DNA of 64,000 nucleotides, from positions 109,946-173,945 of the forward strand of contig NZ_LMKV01000032.1 in NCBI RefSeq assembly GCF_001421665.1. The letters are read 5' to 3'. The DNA is from Sphingobium sp. Leaf26 (GTDB taxonomy: Bacteria > Pseudomonadota > Alphaproteobacteria > Sphingomonadales > Sphingomonadaceae). The translations under genes and the position numbers were made by a program. Below the pieces are notes generated by a model. It searched no databases and was not told where the DNA came from. It saw only the letters and a program-made list of their open reading frames with translations. How positions within the stretch are numbered: position 1 is the first letter of the stretch; every line of letters starts with the position of its first letter. Shown here piece by piece: positions 23,641-33,161 of the stretch.

Positions 23641-25128
23641 TCAGTCCAGCTTGATCCACACCGCTTTGGTTTCCAGATAATCCTCGATATGCTGCGGGCC
23701 GGACTCCCGGCCGAAACCGCTCATGCCATAGCCGCCGAAGGGCACGCCAGGGTCGAGCATCTGGTAGCAATTGACCCAGACCGATCCGGCCCTGATCCCC
23801 CGCGCCATGCGATGCGCTGTGGCAAGGTCGCGGGTCCATACGCCGCTGCCAAGGCCGAAGGGCGTGGCGTTGGCGCGCTCCAGCACTTCCTCGATCGTGT
23901 CGAACGAAAAGGCGGACAGGACCGGGCCGAAAATCTCCTCCCTCGCGATCGTCATGTCGTCGGTCACATTGTCGAAGATGGTGGGGGCGAGGAAGTAACC
24001 GTCGTCATAGCCTGCGCCCGACAGGCGCGTGCCGCCTGCCAGCGTACTGGCGCCCTCCGCCACGGCGCTGTCCATGAAACCCAATATCCTGTCCATCTGA
24101 AGCGCGGAGACGACCGGACCGATCTGGGTTTCCGGGTTCAGCGGGTCGCCGACCCTGATAGTCTTCGTGAAGGCGGCGAGCCGCTCCATGAACTCGGCGC
24201 GGATCGGGGATTGAACGAAGAGGCGGGTGCCGGCGGAACAGATTTGCCCCGCATTGGCGAAGACGGCCATGGCGGCGGCGGGCACCGCCTTGTCCAGATC
24301 CGCGTCGGCAAACACGATGTTGGGGGACTTGCCGCCCAGTTCGACCGTGACCCGCTTCATCGAGGCGGCGGCGGCATGCAGGATCTTTTCGCCCACGCCG
24401 GTCGACCCGGTGAAGGCGATCTTGTCGACGCCGGGGTGGGAGGATAGCGCGGCGCCCGCGTCGCCCATGCCGGTCAGGATGTTGATGACGCCTTCGGGCA
24501 CGCCGGCCTCCAGGCACAACTCGCCAAAGCGCAGGGCGGAGAGCGGCGTCTGTTCGGCCGGCTTCATGACGAGCGTGCAGCCGCTGGCGAGCACGGGGCC
24601 GGCCTTCCATACGGACATGCCGATCGGGCCGTTCCACGGGTTGATCGCAGCGACGACGCCGACCGGTTCCTTGATCGTGTGGGACAGCACATCGCCAGGG
24701 GCGCTGTTGTCCAGCGTTTCGCCGGCGATCAGTGTCGCCTGACCGGCATAATAGCGCAGCAGGCTGCCGGCGCGCGCCTTGCCCAATATGGTGCGGCTGT
24801 AGGGCGCGCCGAGGTCCAGCGTGTCGAGCATCGCCAGTTCCTCATAATGGGCCTCCACCAGATCGGCGAGGCGCAGCATGATGCGTTGGCGCTCGGCCCC
24901 TTTCATACGGCCCCATGGACCGCAGAGCGCGGCGCGGGCGGCCCTGACCGCGCGGTCGACATCCTCGGCGCCGCCCTGCGCCACCAGCGCCAGCAGTTCG
25001 CCGGTGGCGGGGTTGCGGGTTTCGAACCGCTTGCCCGACAGGGCAGGGACGCGCTGGCCGCCGATCAGCATATCCTGTTCGGGCCGGTCGAGCAGGGTGG
25101 GGCGAGGCGGGATGGTGGTGATGGTCAT
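23641..25128 (-). CDS. NAD-dependent aldehyde dehydrogenase
   Basis: The 495-residue protein has the classical ALDH layout. The NAD-binding region includes INPWNGPIGMSVWKAGP, the catalytic Glu lies in VTVELGGKSPN, and the nucleophilic Cys in FANAGQICSAGTRLF. It oxidises an aldehyde to the acid in the cytoplasm. The ATG at 25128 has GGAGAGA four bases upstream; the open frame continues far upstream only as a shadow of the GMC gene. It lies 17 bases after the GMC oxidoreductase, so the two probably convert a primary alcohol to a carboxylate. It is the last gene of the Rieske/reductase/MFS/GMC operon. Confidence 0.95.
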   Translation of the reverse strand: MTITTIPPRPTLLDRPEQDMLIGGQRVPALSGKRFETRNPATGELLALVAQGGAEDVDRAVRAARAALCGPWGRMKGAERQRIMLRLADLVEAHYEELAMLDTLDLGAPYSRTILGKARAGSLLRYYAGQATLIAGETLDNSAPGDVLSHTIKEPVGVVAAINPWNGPIGMSVWKAGPVLASGCTLVMKPAEQTPLSALRFGELCLEAGVPEGVINILTGMGDAGAALSSHPGVDKIAFTGSTGVGEKILHAAAASMKRVTVELGGKSPNIVFADADLDKAVPAAAMAVFANAGQICSAGTRLFVQSPIRAEFMERLAAFTKTIRVGDPLNPETQIGPVVSALQMDRILGFMDSAVAEGASTLAGGTRLSGAGYDDGYFLAPTIFDNVTDDMTIAREEIFGPVLSAFSFDTIEEVLERANATPFGLGSGVWTRDLATAHRMARGIRAGSVWVNCYQMLDPGVPFGGYGMSGFGRESGPQHIEDYLETKAVWIKLD

Positions 25129-25145
25129 AAGTCTCTCCGGGCCGG

Positions 25146-26771
25146 TCAGGCGGCGATATTGGATCGAAGGGCATCTTCGAGGATGAAGCGGGCGGCGCGC
25201 TCGGCGATCATCATGGTCGGGGCGCTGGTGTTGCCGCTGATGATCTCCGGCATGACCGAGGCGTCGACCACCCGCAGGCCGGCGACCCCACGCACGCGCA
25301 GGCGGTTGTCGACCACGGCCATGGGGTCGCTGTCTGGCCCCATCCTGCACGTGCCGGTCGGGTGATAGGCGGTGTTGACGATCCGGCGCAGGGCGGCGTC
25401 GATTTCGGCATCGCTCTGATGCTGGGCGCCCGGTTCGATCTCTTCGCCGGTCATGGCGGCCAGCGCGGGCTGGGCGAAGATGCGGCGGGCTTCGCGGAAG
25501 CCGGCGATCAGCGTCTTCATGTCGTAGGGATCGGCGAAGAAATTGGGGTCGATGACGGGCTTGTCCTCCGGCCGGTTGCTCGCCAGGCTGACGGAGCCTG
25601 CGCTTTTGGGGCGGAGTAGCTGGATCAGCGCCATATAGCCGTGGCGGCGCGGAACCGACCGGGCGTCGATCTTCAGCCCGACGAGGAAAGTGATCTGGAT
25701 ATCCGGCCGGCCGCTGCCGTCGGTGCAGAGAAAGCCGCCGCATTCGGCCACGTTGGAGGCGAGCATGCCGGTGCGGTTGAAGAGATAGCGGAAGGGACTG
25801 GCGAGGATGCGAGGGAGCGCCTTGGGCGAGATGGCGTAGGATTCCGCCGAAGGATTCTCCATCGCGACATGGACGGTCGGATGATCCTGCAAATGCCGGC
25901 CGACGCCGGGGAGGTGATGGACCAGGTCTATGCCCATGGCGCGCAGATGATCCCGCGGACCGATGCCCGACAGCATGAGCAGTTGCGGCGAATTGGTCGC
26001 GCCGGCGCTCAGGATGATCTCCCGCCGGGCGGTGAGGATGCGGCGGGCGCCGTCCTTCTCGACCTCGATGCCGCTGGCCCGGCCGCGATCGAAGAGGATG
26101 CGGCGAACCATGGTTTCGTCGAGGACTGTCAGATTTTCGCGCCGAAGCGCGGGATGCAGGAAGGCGCGCGCGCTGGACAGGCGGGTGCCGTTGCGCTGGT
26201 TGAGGTCGTAGCGGCCGAAGCCGTCCTGCCGTTCGCCGGCGAAATCATCGTTGCGACGATGGCCGACCTGTGCGGCGGCGTCCACGATAGCGGTGGCGAT
26301 CGGGTTCCAGCTACGCGGTTTTTCGACGTCCAGTTCGCCGCCCTTGCCATGCCATGGCTGTTCGGGGCCATGGTAGTTTTCCACCGCCTTGAAGGCGGGA
26401 AGGACGTCGTCATGGGACCAGCCGGCATTGCCCGCGTCGGCCCATGCGTCATAGTCCGCCTTCTGCCCGCGAATATAGACGCCGCCGTTGATGGCGCTGC
26501 ATCCGCCGAAAAGCTTGCCGCGCGGGAAGTTGATCTGCCGGTTGTCGACGGCGGTGTTGCCGGCCAGCGACTGTTTCCAGTTATATTTCTCGTGCGGCAA
26601 CAGGAAGATATTGCCGACCGGCATGGCGGTCTTGATGGCGACGGGCCATGTGCGGTCGGACGGGCCGGCTTCTATCAGGGCGACGCGGTTGGCCGGGTCG
26701 GCGGACAGGCGATTGGCCATCAGGCTGCCGGCGGACCCGGAGCCGATCACGATATAGTCATAGTCACTCAT
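25146..26771 (-). CDS. GMC-family alcohol oxidoreductase (choline-dehydrogenase-like)
   Basis: The 541-residue flavoprotein has the FAD-binding start DYDYIVIGSGSAGSLMANRL. GMC signature 1 is PRGKLFGGCSAINGGVYIRG and signature 2 GATNSPQLLMLSGIG. The catalytic His lies in NTAYHPTGTCRMG, with Asn as the partner residue in ISGNTSAPTMM. It oxidises alcohols to aldehydes, passing electrons to oxygen or the respiratory chain. Its start overlaps the MFS gene stop (ATGA), showing coupling. Relatives act on choline, polyethylene glycol, and hydroxymethyl groups of lignin dimers, so the substrate stays open; the following aldehyde dehydrogenase would take its product. Confidence 0.93.
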   Translation of the reverse strand: MSDYDYIVIGSGSAGSLMANRLSADPANRVALIEAGPSDRTWPVAIKTAMPVGNIFLLPHEKYNWKQSLAGNTAVDNRQINFPRGKLFGGCSAINGGVYIRGQKADYDAWADAGNAGWSHDDVLPAFKAVENYHGPEQPWHGKGGELDVEKPRSWNPIATAIVDAAAQVGHRRNDDFAGERQDGFGRYDLNQRNGTRLSSARAFLHPALRRENLTVLDETMVRRILFDRGRASGIEVEKDGARRILTARREIILSAGATNSPQLLMLSGIGPRDHLRAMGIDLVHHLPGVGRHLQDHPTVHVAMENPSAESYAISPKALPRILASPFRYLFNRTGMLASNVAECGGFLCTDGSGRPDIQITFLVGLKIDARSVPRRHGYMALIQLLRPKSAGSVSLASNRPEDKPVIDPNFFADPYDMKTLIAGFREARRIFAQPALAAMTGEEIEPGAQHQSDAEIDAALRRIVNTAYHPTGTCRMGPDSDPMAVVDNRLRVRGVAGLRVVDASVMPEIISGNTSAPTMMIAERAARFILEDALRSNIAA

Positions 26772-28117
26772 GCGCGTGCATCCTGCCGGCCGAGGCGGGG
26801 GACATGGCCCCGCACGGCGATGAAACCAAGGGCGTTGACCAGCATCAGGGCGGCCAGCACGCCGAAAAAGCCCATATTGCCGCCGCCGATGAGGGTGGCG
26901 CCGGCGATCGCGCTGACGATCGCGCCGGCGCGGCCGGCGGCGCCCATCAGGCCAAGGCCACGGGCGCGCACGGCGGTGGGGAAGGCGTGCGCGCCGACCG
27001 CGAACATGGCCGATTGTGCGGCGCTGGCGAACAGGCCGAGTGCGCCGAGAGCGGCGAGCACCGCCGGTTCGTTGCGTCCGCCGTCGATGGGCAGGAGCGC
27101 CAGCAGCGCGCAGACGCCCGCGCCGGTGATGGCCATCAGGATCAGCGTGGGGCGCGATCCGAAGCGGATGATGGCGAGGCTGGCGAACATCGCGCCGATC
27201 GTGCCGCCCAGGTTGAAGCTGGTGAGGCCGAGGCTGGCGGTCTGAAGCCCGAAGCCAGCGCTGAAGAGCATGGTCGGGGCCCAATTGAACATGAGATAGA
27301 TCATGAACATGCCCGAAAACATGGCGAGGCTGAGCGCCAGGCTGTCGCGCAACATCGTGCCTTTCAGCAGAGCGCTGAACGGGGTGTAGGGCGCTTTCCC
27401 ATCCACCTTCTCCGCCGGTTGGACGGACGCGGGATCGGGATGTCGGATGCGGCGCAGAATTGCGTCCAGCTCCGCCCGACGATCTGGCCGCTCTGCCAGA
27501 TAGCGGGGCGATTCCGGCAGGATGAACCAGAGCAGGGCGACGAAGGCCATGGTCAGCAGGCCGCCCAAATAGAAGAGCCAGCGCCAGCCCAGCACCGGCA
27601 AAATCGCTGCCGCCGCGACACCGCCCAATATGCCGCCGATCGAGACGCAAACGACGCCGAAGGTGACGGCGACGCTGCGCCAGCGGGCGGGGGTGAATTC
27701 GGCGATCATCGCGCTGGCCGTGCCGGGCACGCCGCCAAGGCCGATGCCGGCCAGTGTCTTGAGCAGCGCGACATGCCACAATTCGACCGAGAAGCCGGTG
27801 GCGAGGGTCGCCACGCCGAAGATGGCGACGCCGATCAGCAGCGCGCCGCGCCGGCCGAACCGATCGCCGATGAAACCGGACGTCAGTGTGCCCACGGCCA
27901 TGCCGACGAAACCGAGCGCAAAGACAAGGCCCAGCGCGTCGCGGCTGATGTGCCATTCCTTCAGCAGGGATGGGGCGGCAAGGCCGAGCATCTGATTGTC
28001 GAGACCGTCCAGAACGACGGTCGCAGCAATCATCAGCACAGCTCGGACCTGAAAGGAGGACAGGGGCAATGCGTCCAGCATGCCCTTGCCTTCCGGCTCC
28101 AACGCGATCCCTGCCAA
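26768..28117 (-). CDS. MFS transporter, aromatic-acid:H+ symporter type
   Basis: Twelve hydrophobic segments occupy this 449-residue protein. The family's segment-1 motif VLDGLDNQMLGLAAPSL (D-G-x-D) and the loop GFIGDRFGRRGALL match the PcaK/BenK aromatic-acid symporter group. It probably imports the substrate of the surrounding oxygenases across the inner membrane. The start is a TTG at 28117 preceded by GAGGAG, or an ATG 12 codons on (28081) preceded by GGAAGG; both are plausible. The stop overlaps the GMC start by four bases. Confidence 0.9.
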   Translation of the reverse strand: MAGIALEPEGKGMLDALPLSSFQVRAVLMIAATVVLDGLDNQMLGLAAPSLLKEWHISRDALGLVFALGFVGMAVGTLTSGFIGDRFGRRGALLIGVAIFGVATLATGFSVELWHVALLKTLAGIGLGGVPGTASAMIAEFTPARWRSVAVTFGVVCVSIGGILGGVAAAAILPVLGWRWLFYLGGLLTMAFVALLWFILPESPRYLAERPDRRAELDAILRRIRHPDPASVQPAEKVDGKAPYTPFSALLKGTMLRDSLALSLAMFSGMFMIYLMFNWAPTMLFSAGFGLQTASLGLTSFNLGGTIGAMFASLAIIRFGSRPTLILMAITGAGVCALLALLPIDGGRNEPAVLAALGALGLFASAAQSAMFAVGAHAFPTAVRARGLGLMGAAGRAGAIVSAIAGATLIGGGNMGFFGVLAALMLVNALGFIAVRGHVPRLGRQDARA

Positions 28118-28191
28118 ACGGCTTCTCCTCTAGGGGCTTTGCCCTGTTATCCTTCTTCGCTGCCCACTACCCATGGGCCGCGCGCCTGCCC

Positions 28192-29124
28192 TTATATGTC
28201 CAGCACCAGATTTGCGGTCCTGGCGCCGGAGCAGCAGACCATGATGAGCCTGTTCGCGGCCTTTTCCTCATCGGTCAGGAAATGGTCGCGATGGTCGGGC
28301 ACCCCGTCCAGCACCTTGACCTGGCATGTGCCGCAAATCCCCTCCGAACAGGCGAAGCCGATATCGACGCCGGCCATCAGCAGCGCGTCCAGCATCGTTT
28401 CACCTTCCTCGACGGCGATGGTCTTGCCGGTCCTGGCCAGTTCCAGCGTGTAGCCGCCTTCGGTCGCCAGCTCGGTTTCGGCCGAGAAATATTCGATATG
28501 GGCATGGCCCTTCGGCCGGTCGGCATTGGTCGCGACGAAGGCGTCCAGCATACCGGTCGGGCCGCAGCAATAGAGATGGGCGTCGGCCGGGGCGCGACCG
28601 CAAATGGCTTTCAGGTCCAGCCGCTGGCCACCCGGTACGCCGTCATAGGCGATGTCGACGCGATCATATTCCTCGACCCGGTCGATATAGGCGGCGCGAT
28701 CCGGGGTGGCTGCGACATAATGGAGTTCCCAACTGCGCCCGAGCTTCTCCAACCGTGCGATCATCGGCAGCATGGGGGTGATGCCGATGCCGCCGGCGAC
28801 CAGCACGGTGTGGCTGGCGTCCTCGACCATGGGGAAATTATTCTTCGGCTCCGACATCTCGACGATCTGACCGACGCGCCACTTCTCGTGAATGTGGCGC
28901 GATCCGCCGCGACCGTCGATCGCGTGATGGACGGCGATTTCATAATAGCCGCGAATGGCGGGATCGTTGACCAGCGAATAGCTGCGCGCGAGGCCCTTTT
29001 CGAGCTGGAGGTCGACATGGGCGCCGGGTTCGAACGCGGGCATCATGCCGCCGCCCACCGGCTCCAATATATAGCTGTTGATCCCGTCCGCTTCCCAACG
29101 GATGGCCCGGATACGTACCTGCAT
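28192..29124 (-). CDS. oxygenase reductase, PDR/VanB type (flavin plus plant-type [2Fe-2S])
   Basis: The 310-residue protein has three parts: a flavin domain with ARSYSLVND, an NAD(P)-binding domain with VLVAGGIGITPMLPM and YCCGPTGML, and a C-terminal ferredoxin domain with ACSEGICGTCQ and a last Cys in MVCCSGA. It carries electrons from NAD(P)H to a Rieske oxygenase. It lies downstream of the phthalate-dioxygenase-like gene in the same operon and is the only such reductase in the window, so it may also serve the second Rieske oxygenase at 34.1 kb. The ATG at 29124 is used; a GTG codon directly precedes it. Confidence 0.94.
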   Translation of the reverse strand: MQVRIRAIRWEADGINSYILEPVGGGMMPAFEPGAHVDLQLEKGLARSYSLVNDPAIRGYYEIAVHHAIDGRGGSRHIHEKWRVGQIVEMSEPKNNFPMVEDASHTVLVAGGIGITPMLPMIARLEKLGRSWELHYVAATPDRAAYIDRVEEYDRVDIAYDGVPGGQRLDLKAICGRAPADAHLYCCGPTGMLDAFVATNADRPKGHAHIEYFSAETELATEGGYTLELARTGKTIAVEEGETMLDALLMAGVDIGFACSEGICGTCQVKVLDGVPDHRDHFLTDEEKAANRLIMVCCSGARTANLVLDI

Positions 29125-29272
29125 CACACTCTCCCCTCGGCGCGATGCGTCTCTTGACCCGGCCGGTGCGCGATGGATAGGCGCCCGGTGCGGATCGCAA
29201 TGCGTCTCGTCACCTCATGTCCCTTCGTTCGGGGCGGTCCGGCACATGGATCGCGCCGTCCGCCGATTGGGT

Positions 29273-30586
29273 TCACTCCGCCGCTTCGACCTTGTCGGGC
29301 CAGCGCACCGCCTTTGCCAGGGCCGTTTCATAGGCATTTTGCAAGCTGTCGCCGGGATCGTGCAGGAAGGAGCCTGCGCGCGCCCGATAGAAGACGTCCG
29401 GATTTTCGATGCCCGGCGGCACCGCGCCCTTGTTGGCGAAGGCGCGGGCGGCCAGCAGCACGCGGCGGCGGACGCGGGCGATCATCTGGTCGGTCGGGGC
29501 CAGATTTTCAAAGCTGTGGTCGGTGATCGGCCCCATGCTTTCGGTCACGGCCTGATCCTGCATCGTGATGTTGGGGATGCCGGTAAACTGATGACCGTTG
29601 CGCTGCGATTCCCGATCGATCGCCCAGTCGTTCGCTTCGCTGTCGGTCGATCGCCAGCGGCCGAACCAGTCGGTGCTGTTGGGGCCATAGCTGATCTGGT
29701 CGAACAGCGGCGTGCCGTCCTTCAACGTCGAATTATAGGCGGGATTGCCCGCATCCACGCCACAGGTGATGTCGAACAGCATCGAATGTTCGTCGTCCAT
29801 CGGCACCCAGGCGCGGGCGATGGCGCGGGTGGCGAAACGGTTGTTGGGCGTCTGCGTCCACATCGGGAACATATAATGGGCCACGCGCCAGCTCATCTGG
29901 CCATCGTCATTGGGGCGATAGCCGCCATACATGACGCCCCAGTCGGACTGGGCCACTTCATATTCGGGCGCGCGATCCAGCACGGTCGGACGCATGGGAT
30001 GGTCGGGCTCCAGATCGTCCGCCTCGATCCCGCCGGCATGCAGGAAGCCGACATGGCTGGTGTCGATGTCGCCTTCCAGCGCCTGAAGCCAGTTGCAGTC
30101 GCGTTGCAGGCACCAGATTTCGGCGTCCGGGTGCATCGTCGCCTCAATCCGGGGCAACGGCGGCGGGTTCGCCTGATCCTGCCCCATATAGACCCAGATC
30201 AGGCCATTGGCTTCATGAGTCTTATATGCCTTGGCATGGACCTTTTCCTTGAAGTCCATGCGGGCGGGGACGGACGGCATGTCGACGCACTTGCCGTCCA
30301 CGTCGAACTTCCAGCCATGATAGACGCAGCGGATGCCGTTCTGCTCGTTGCGGCCGATGAAGAGCGACGCGCAGCGGTGCGGGCAGCGATGATCCATGAT
30401 GCCTACCCGGCCGCTACTGTCGCGGAAGGCGATCAGTTTTTCGCACAGGATCATCAGCCGGACCGGATCGCCATCGCTCTGCACTTCGGACGACAGGCAG
30501 GCGGGCAACCAATATTGCCGCATGAAACTGCCCATCACGGTTCCGGGACCAACTTTGGTCAGGTCTGCGCTATCACTGGACTGCAT
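29273..30586 (-). CDS. Rieske non-heme iron oxygenase, phthalate-4,5-dioxygenase-like
   Basis: The 437-residue protein has an N-terminal Rieske centre (CPHRCASLF ... CVYHGWKF, the CxH-CxxH pattern, about residues 68-94) and a catalytic domain with the mononuclear iron ligands in EGDIDTSHVGFLH. This group (phthalate dioxygenase, O-demethylases such as LigX-like enzymes) works as an alpha-only oligomer with a PDR-type reductase, exactly the next gene here. It hydroxylates a ring or removes O-alkyl groups. It heads the leftward operon and diverges from a TonB receptor, with a FadR-type operator between. Substrate unknown. Confidence 0.92.
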   Translation of the reverse strand: MQSSDSADLTKVGPGTVMGSFMRQYWLPACLSSEVQSDGDPVRLMILCEKLIAFRDSSGRVGIMDHRCPHRCASLFIGRNEQNGIRCVYHGWKFDVDGKCVDMPSVPARMDFKEKVHAKAYKTHEANGLIWVYMGQDQANPPPLPRIEATMHPDAEIWCLQRDCNWLQALEGDIDTSHVGFLHAGGIEADDLEPDHPMRPTVLDRAPEYEVAQSDWGVMYGGYRPNDDGQMSWRVAHYMFPMWTQTPNNRFATRAIARAWVPMDDEHSMLFDITCGVDAGNPAYNSTLKDGTPLFDQISYGPNSTDWFGRWRSTDSEANDWAIDRESQRNGHQFTGIPNITMQDQAVTESMGPITDHSFENLAPTDQMIARVRRRVLLAARAFANKGAVPPGIENPDVFYRARAGSFLHDPGDSLQNAYETALAKAVRWPDKVEAAE

Positions 30587-30717
30587 GGTTCAGGCTCTTC
30601 CTACACTACCCTGTTGGACGGTCGGGCCGATCCGGGACATCCCGCCACTGCCTGCCGTCATGCGTTGCATCTGCTCCATCCTCGCTAGACGCTGGCGGAC
30701 GGCGACCCCAATCGGAA

Positions 30718-30735
30718 TATGGTCGTACCATTCAA
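30718..30735. promoter_or_regulatory. FadR-type operator candidate between Rieske operon and TonB receptor
   Basis: TATGGT-CGT-ACCATT followed by CAA. ATGGT and ACCAT (30719-30731) are perfect inverted arms around three bases, the same layout as 20533-20547 and 18060-18074. It lies about 100 bases before the receptor start and 130 bases from the oxygenase start. Confidence 0.6.
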
Positions 30736-30835
30736 AAATCGGGACGAAGCTATTGTGCGCCGAAGATTTTTGTTGCTTCACCCCATTTGCCAAGGCGGCA
30801 GGCAAGCCGCTCGCATCCCAGGGGAGACGCTTCTC

Positions 30836-33094
30836 ATGCCGTTCAAAATCCAAACGTCCACCGCCATCGGCGCCGTTCTGGGCGCCTTGATGATCGGCGC
30901 CGCCGCGCCGGCCATGGCGCAGGCGCAAGCCGCTGCGCCGCAAGAGAATGCGCCGCAGGAATCGGTCAGCGGGGACATCATCGTAACGGCGCAGCGCCGC
31001 GAATCGACGGTGCGCGAAGTGCCCTTCTCGATCGCGGCCTTTGGTGGCGAGGATCTGCGCAATACGCAGGTGTTCAGCCCCACCGCCCTGACGCAGCAGA
31101 TGCCGGGCATCACCGTCAACACATCGGACAAGTCGCTGTCGATCGTGGCGATCCGCGGCAATGTGTCGACCTTCCGCACCGCCACGCTGGACACGCCGGT
31201 CGCCTATTTCATGGACGACGTCTATTATGTGTTCAACAATGACCTGAACGCCAATTTCTACGACATCCAGCGCGTGGAAGTGTTGCGCGGGCCGCAGGGC
31301 ACGTTGTTCGGCCGCAACGTGGTGGGTGGCGCGATCGCCGTCATCACCAATAATCCTGAGATGAAGGAAGACTGGTTCGGGCAGGTGACGGCCGGCAACG
31401 GCGCCTATGTCCGCACCGAAGGCATGGTGAACGGCGTGCTGGTGGACGACAAGCTGGCGTTCCGCGCGGCGTTCAGCACGGAAACGTCCAATGGCCTGAT
31501 CGACACGCCCAACCAGAAGGGCAGCTATGGCAAGACCGACGGCGTCGCGATGCGCGGCAAGCTGTTGTTCCAGCCGACCGATACGCTCAAGATCGTGCTG
31601 TCGGGCGACTATAGCTATACGCAGGGCAATGGCGGCGCGATCGGCCTGGGCATTGGCGGAGTGCAACGCATTCCGGCGACCTTCGGCGATTTCGATGACG
31701 GTAAATGGACGAACAATGATTTTGCCCGGTCGCCCTATCGCCAGCGGTTGCGCGGTGGCTATCTGCGCGGCGATCTGGATGTGCTGGGCGGCACGCTGAC
31801 CGCGATCACCGGCTATCGGCTGAATGACAGCCATGCGATCAACGACGACGTGCCGGTCGCGACGGTGGTGCCCGTATTCGATCGTCGGCAGGTGGTGAAG
31901 AATCGCAGTTTCACGCAGGAAGTCCGCTTCGCGTCCGCGCCGGGCCGATTTTCCTATGTGGTGGGCGCCTATTATCTGTCCGCTGACGTCTCAACGACCA
32001 ACATCTTCTATTACAGCCCGCTGCCCGGATCGGCCGTCAATGCGACGGTGCGCCGGAATCCGGACGTCACCAACATCACCCGTGTCCAGGATGGCAATGT
32101 CCGCAGCGTGGCGGTGTTCGGCGAAGGCACGTTCGAGGTTACCGACCGGCTCGCGCTGGTCGCGGGCGGCCGTTACACGTCGGACCGCAAGAAGATCGAC
32201 TATCATGCCTTCTCCACCACCGATGCCGGCGCAATCCCCGGCTTCGGCTTCCCCGGCGAAGTGCTGGCTTCGGGTGGCAAGACCTGGAACGCCTTCACCC
32301 CGCGCGTGACGCTGAAATATGAGCCGATCGACAATGTGAACCTCTATGCGACCTGGGCGAAGGGCTTCAAGTCGGGCGGTTTCGTCGACAATGCCTATCG
32401 TGACCCGACCATCCCGCTGGACCCGGAAAAGGCGCAGAATTACGAAATCGGCGCCAAAACCCGACTGTTCGACAACATGCTGGATGTCAATGTCGCGCTG
32501 TTCAAGCAGAAGACCAGGAATCTCCAGAATTTCTCCGGCGCGGGTGGTATCGCCCATACCTATAACGGCACGCTGAAGATGAAGGGGTGGGAAGTCGAGT
32601 CCGTGCTGCGGCCCATCGACGGGCTGCGCCTGACCGGTAATTATACGCATCTGATCGGCAGCTATACCGATCTGCGCGATCCGCTGGTCAATCTCGACTA
32701 TTCGGGCAATCCGGCCAAGTTCGCGCCGCGCGACAGCTTCACCTTGGGGGCGAGCTATGACCTGGCGATGAGCAATGGGGCGAAGCTGACGCCGCAGGCC
32801 GACTTCAACTATTCCAGCCGTATCTCGACCGACGACGCCAATACGCTGCGTCTGTACGAAAATCTGCACAATGATACCAAGGGGCGGACTTTGAACGCGC
32901 GGATCAATTATGAGTCCGCCGATGGCCGTTGGACATTGGGTATCTGGGGCAAGAACCTCACCAACAACTACCAGATCGTCAATGCTGATGACATCACCGC
33001 TTTCCTGGCGGTGCCGGGCAACGGCACGACCTATTGGAAGATCTTCACCAATACGCCGCGCACCTATGGCCTGACCCTCTCCATCAGGCCGTAA
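30836..33094 (+). CDS. TonB-dependent outer-membrane receptor
   Basis: The 752-residue protein begins with a signal peptide (cleavage near PAMAQA, residue 25) and a TonB box DIIVTAQRR. The plug domain holds IAIRGN and the RVEVLRGPQGTLFGRNVVGG motif; the barrel ends in TYGLTLSIRP. This Fecan/sphingomonad type is usually linked with uptake of aromatic or other small hydrophobic compounds as well as siderophores. Its position, divergent from the Rieske operon and followed by an SDR and a second Rieske oxygenase, suggests that it imports their substrate. GGGGAGA lies ten bases before the ATG. A strong terminator follows. Confidence 0.94.
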   Translation: MPFKIQTSTAIGAVLGALMIGAAAPAMAQAQAAAPQENAPQESVSGDIIVTAQRRESTVREVPFSIAAFGGEDLRNTQVFSPTALTQQMPGITVNTSDKSLSIVAIRGNVSTFRTATLDTPVAYFMDDVYYVFNNDLNANFYDIQRVEVLRGPQGTLFGRNVVGGAIAVITNNPEMKEDWFGQVTAGNGAYVRTEGMVNGVLVDDKLAFRAAFSTETSNGLIDTPNQKGSYGKTDGVAMRGKLLFQPTDTLKIVLSGDYSYTQGNGGAIGLGIGGVQRIPATFGDFDDGKWTNNDFARSPYRQRLRGGYLRGDLDVLGGTLTAITGYRLNDSHAINDDVPVATVVPVFDRRQVVKNRSFTQEVRFASAPGRFSYVVGAYYLSADVSTTNIFYYSPLPGSAVNATVRRNPDVTNITRVQDGNVRSVAVFGEGTFEVTDRLALVAGGRYTSDRKKIDYHAFSTTDAGAIPGFGFPGEVLASGGKTWNAFTPRVTLKYEPIDNVNLYATWAKGFKSGGFVDNAYRDPTIPLDPEKAQNYEIGAKTRLFDNMLDVNVALFKQKTRNLQNFSGAGGIAHTYNGTLKMKGWEVESVLRPIDGLRLTGNYTHLIGSYTDLRDPLVNLDYSGNPAKFAPRDSFTLGASYDLAMSNGAKLTPQADFNYSSRISTDDANTLRLYENLHNDTKGRTLNARINYESADGRWTLGIWGKNLTNNYQIVNADDITAFLAVPGNGTTYWKIFTNTPRTYGLTLSIRP

Positions 33095-33111
33095 GGCGAA
33101 CGTGCGTTGCA

Positions 33112-33144
33112 GGGGGAGGGTGCAGCCTCCCCCCTTTTTCTTTT
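33112..33144 (+). terminator. rho-independent terminator after TonB-receptor gene
   Basis: Perfect arms GGGGGAGG (33112-33119) and CCTCCCCC (33126-33133) with a 6-base loop are followed by TTTTTCTTTT. It probably lowers transcription into the downstream SDR gene. Confidence 0.85.
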
Positions 33145-33161
33145 CAAGATCAGGATGGATC

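Noticed and set aside
23641..25743. A 700-residue fusion upstream of the aldehyde dehydrogenase
   Set aside because: The first 205 residues are the GMC gene read in another frame. A good ribosome-binding site and family start exist at 25128.
25146..27956. A 936-residue fusion upstream of the GMC oxidoreductase
   Set aside because: The N-terminal part is the out-of-frame shadow of the MFS gene. The real start MSDYDYIVIGSG lies at 26771 and overlaps the MFS stop.
23641..28117. Identification as a polyethylene-glycol degradation operon
   Set aside because: ALDH, GMC and MFS genes fit in kind, but the operon also holds a Rieske oxygenase and reductase, no acyl-CoA ligase is present, and specificity cannot be read.
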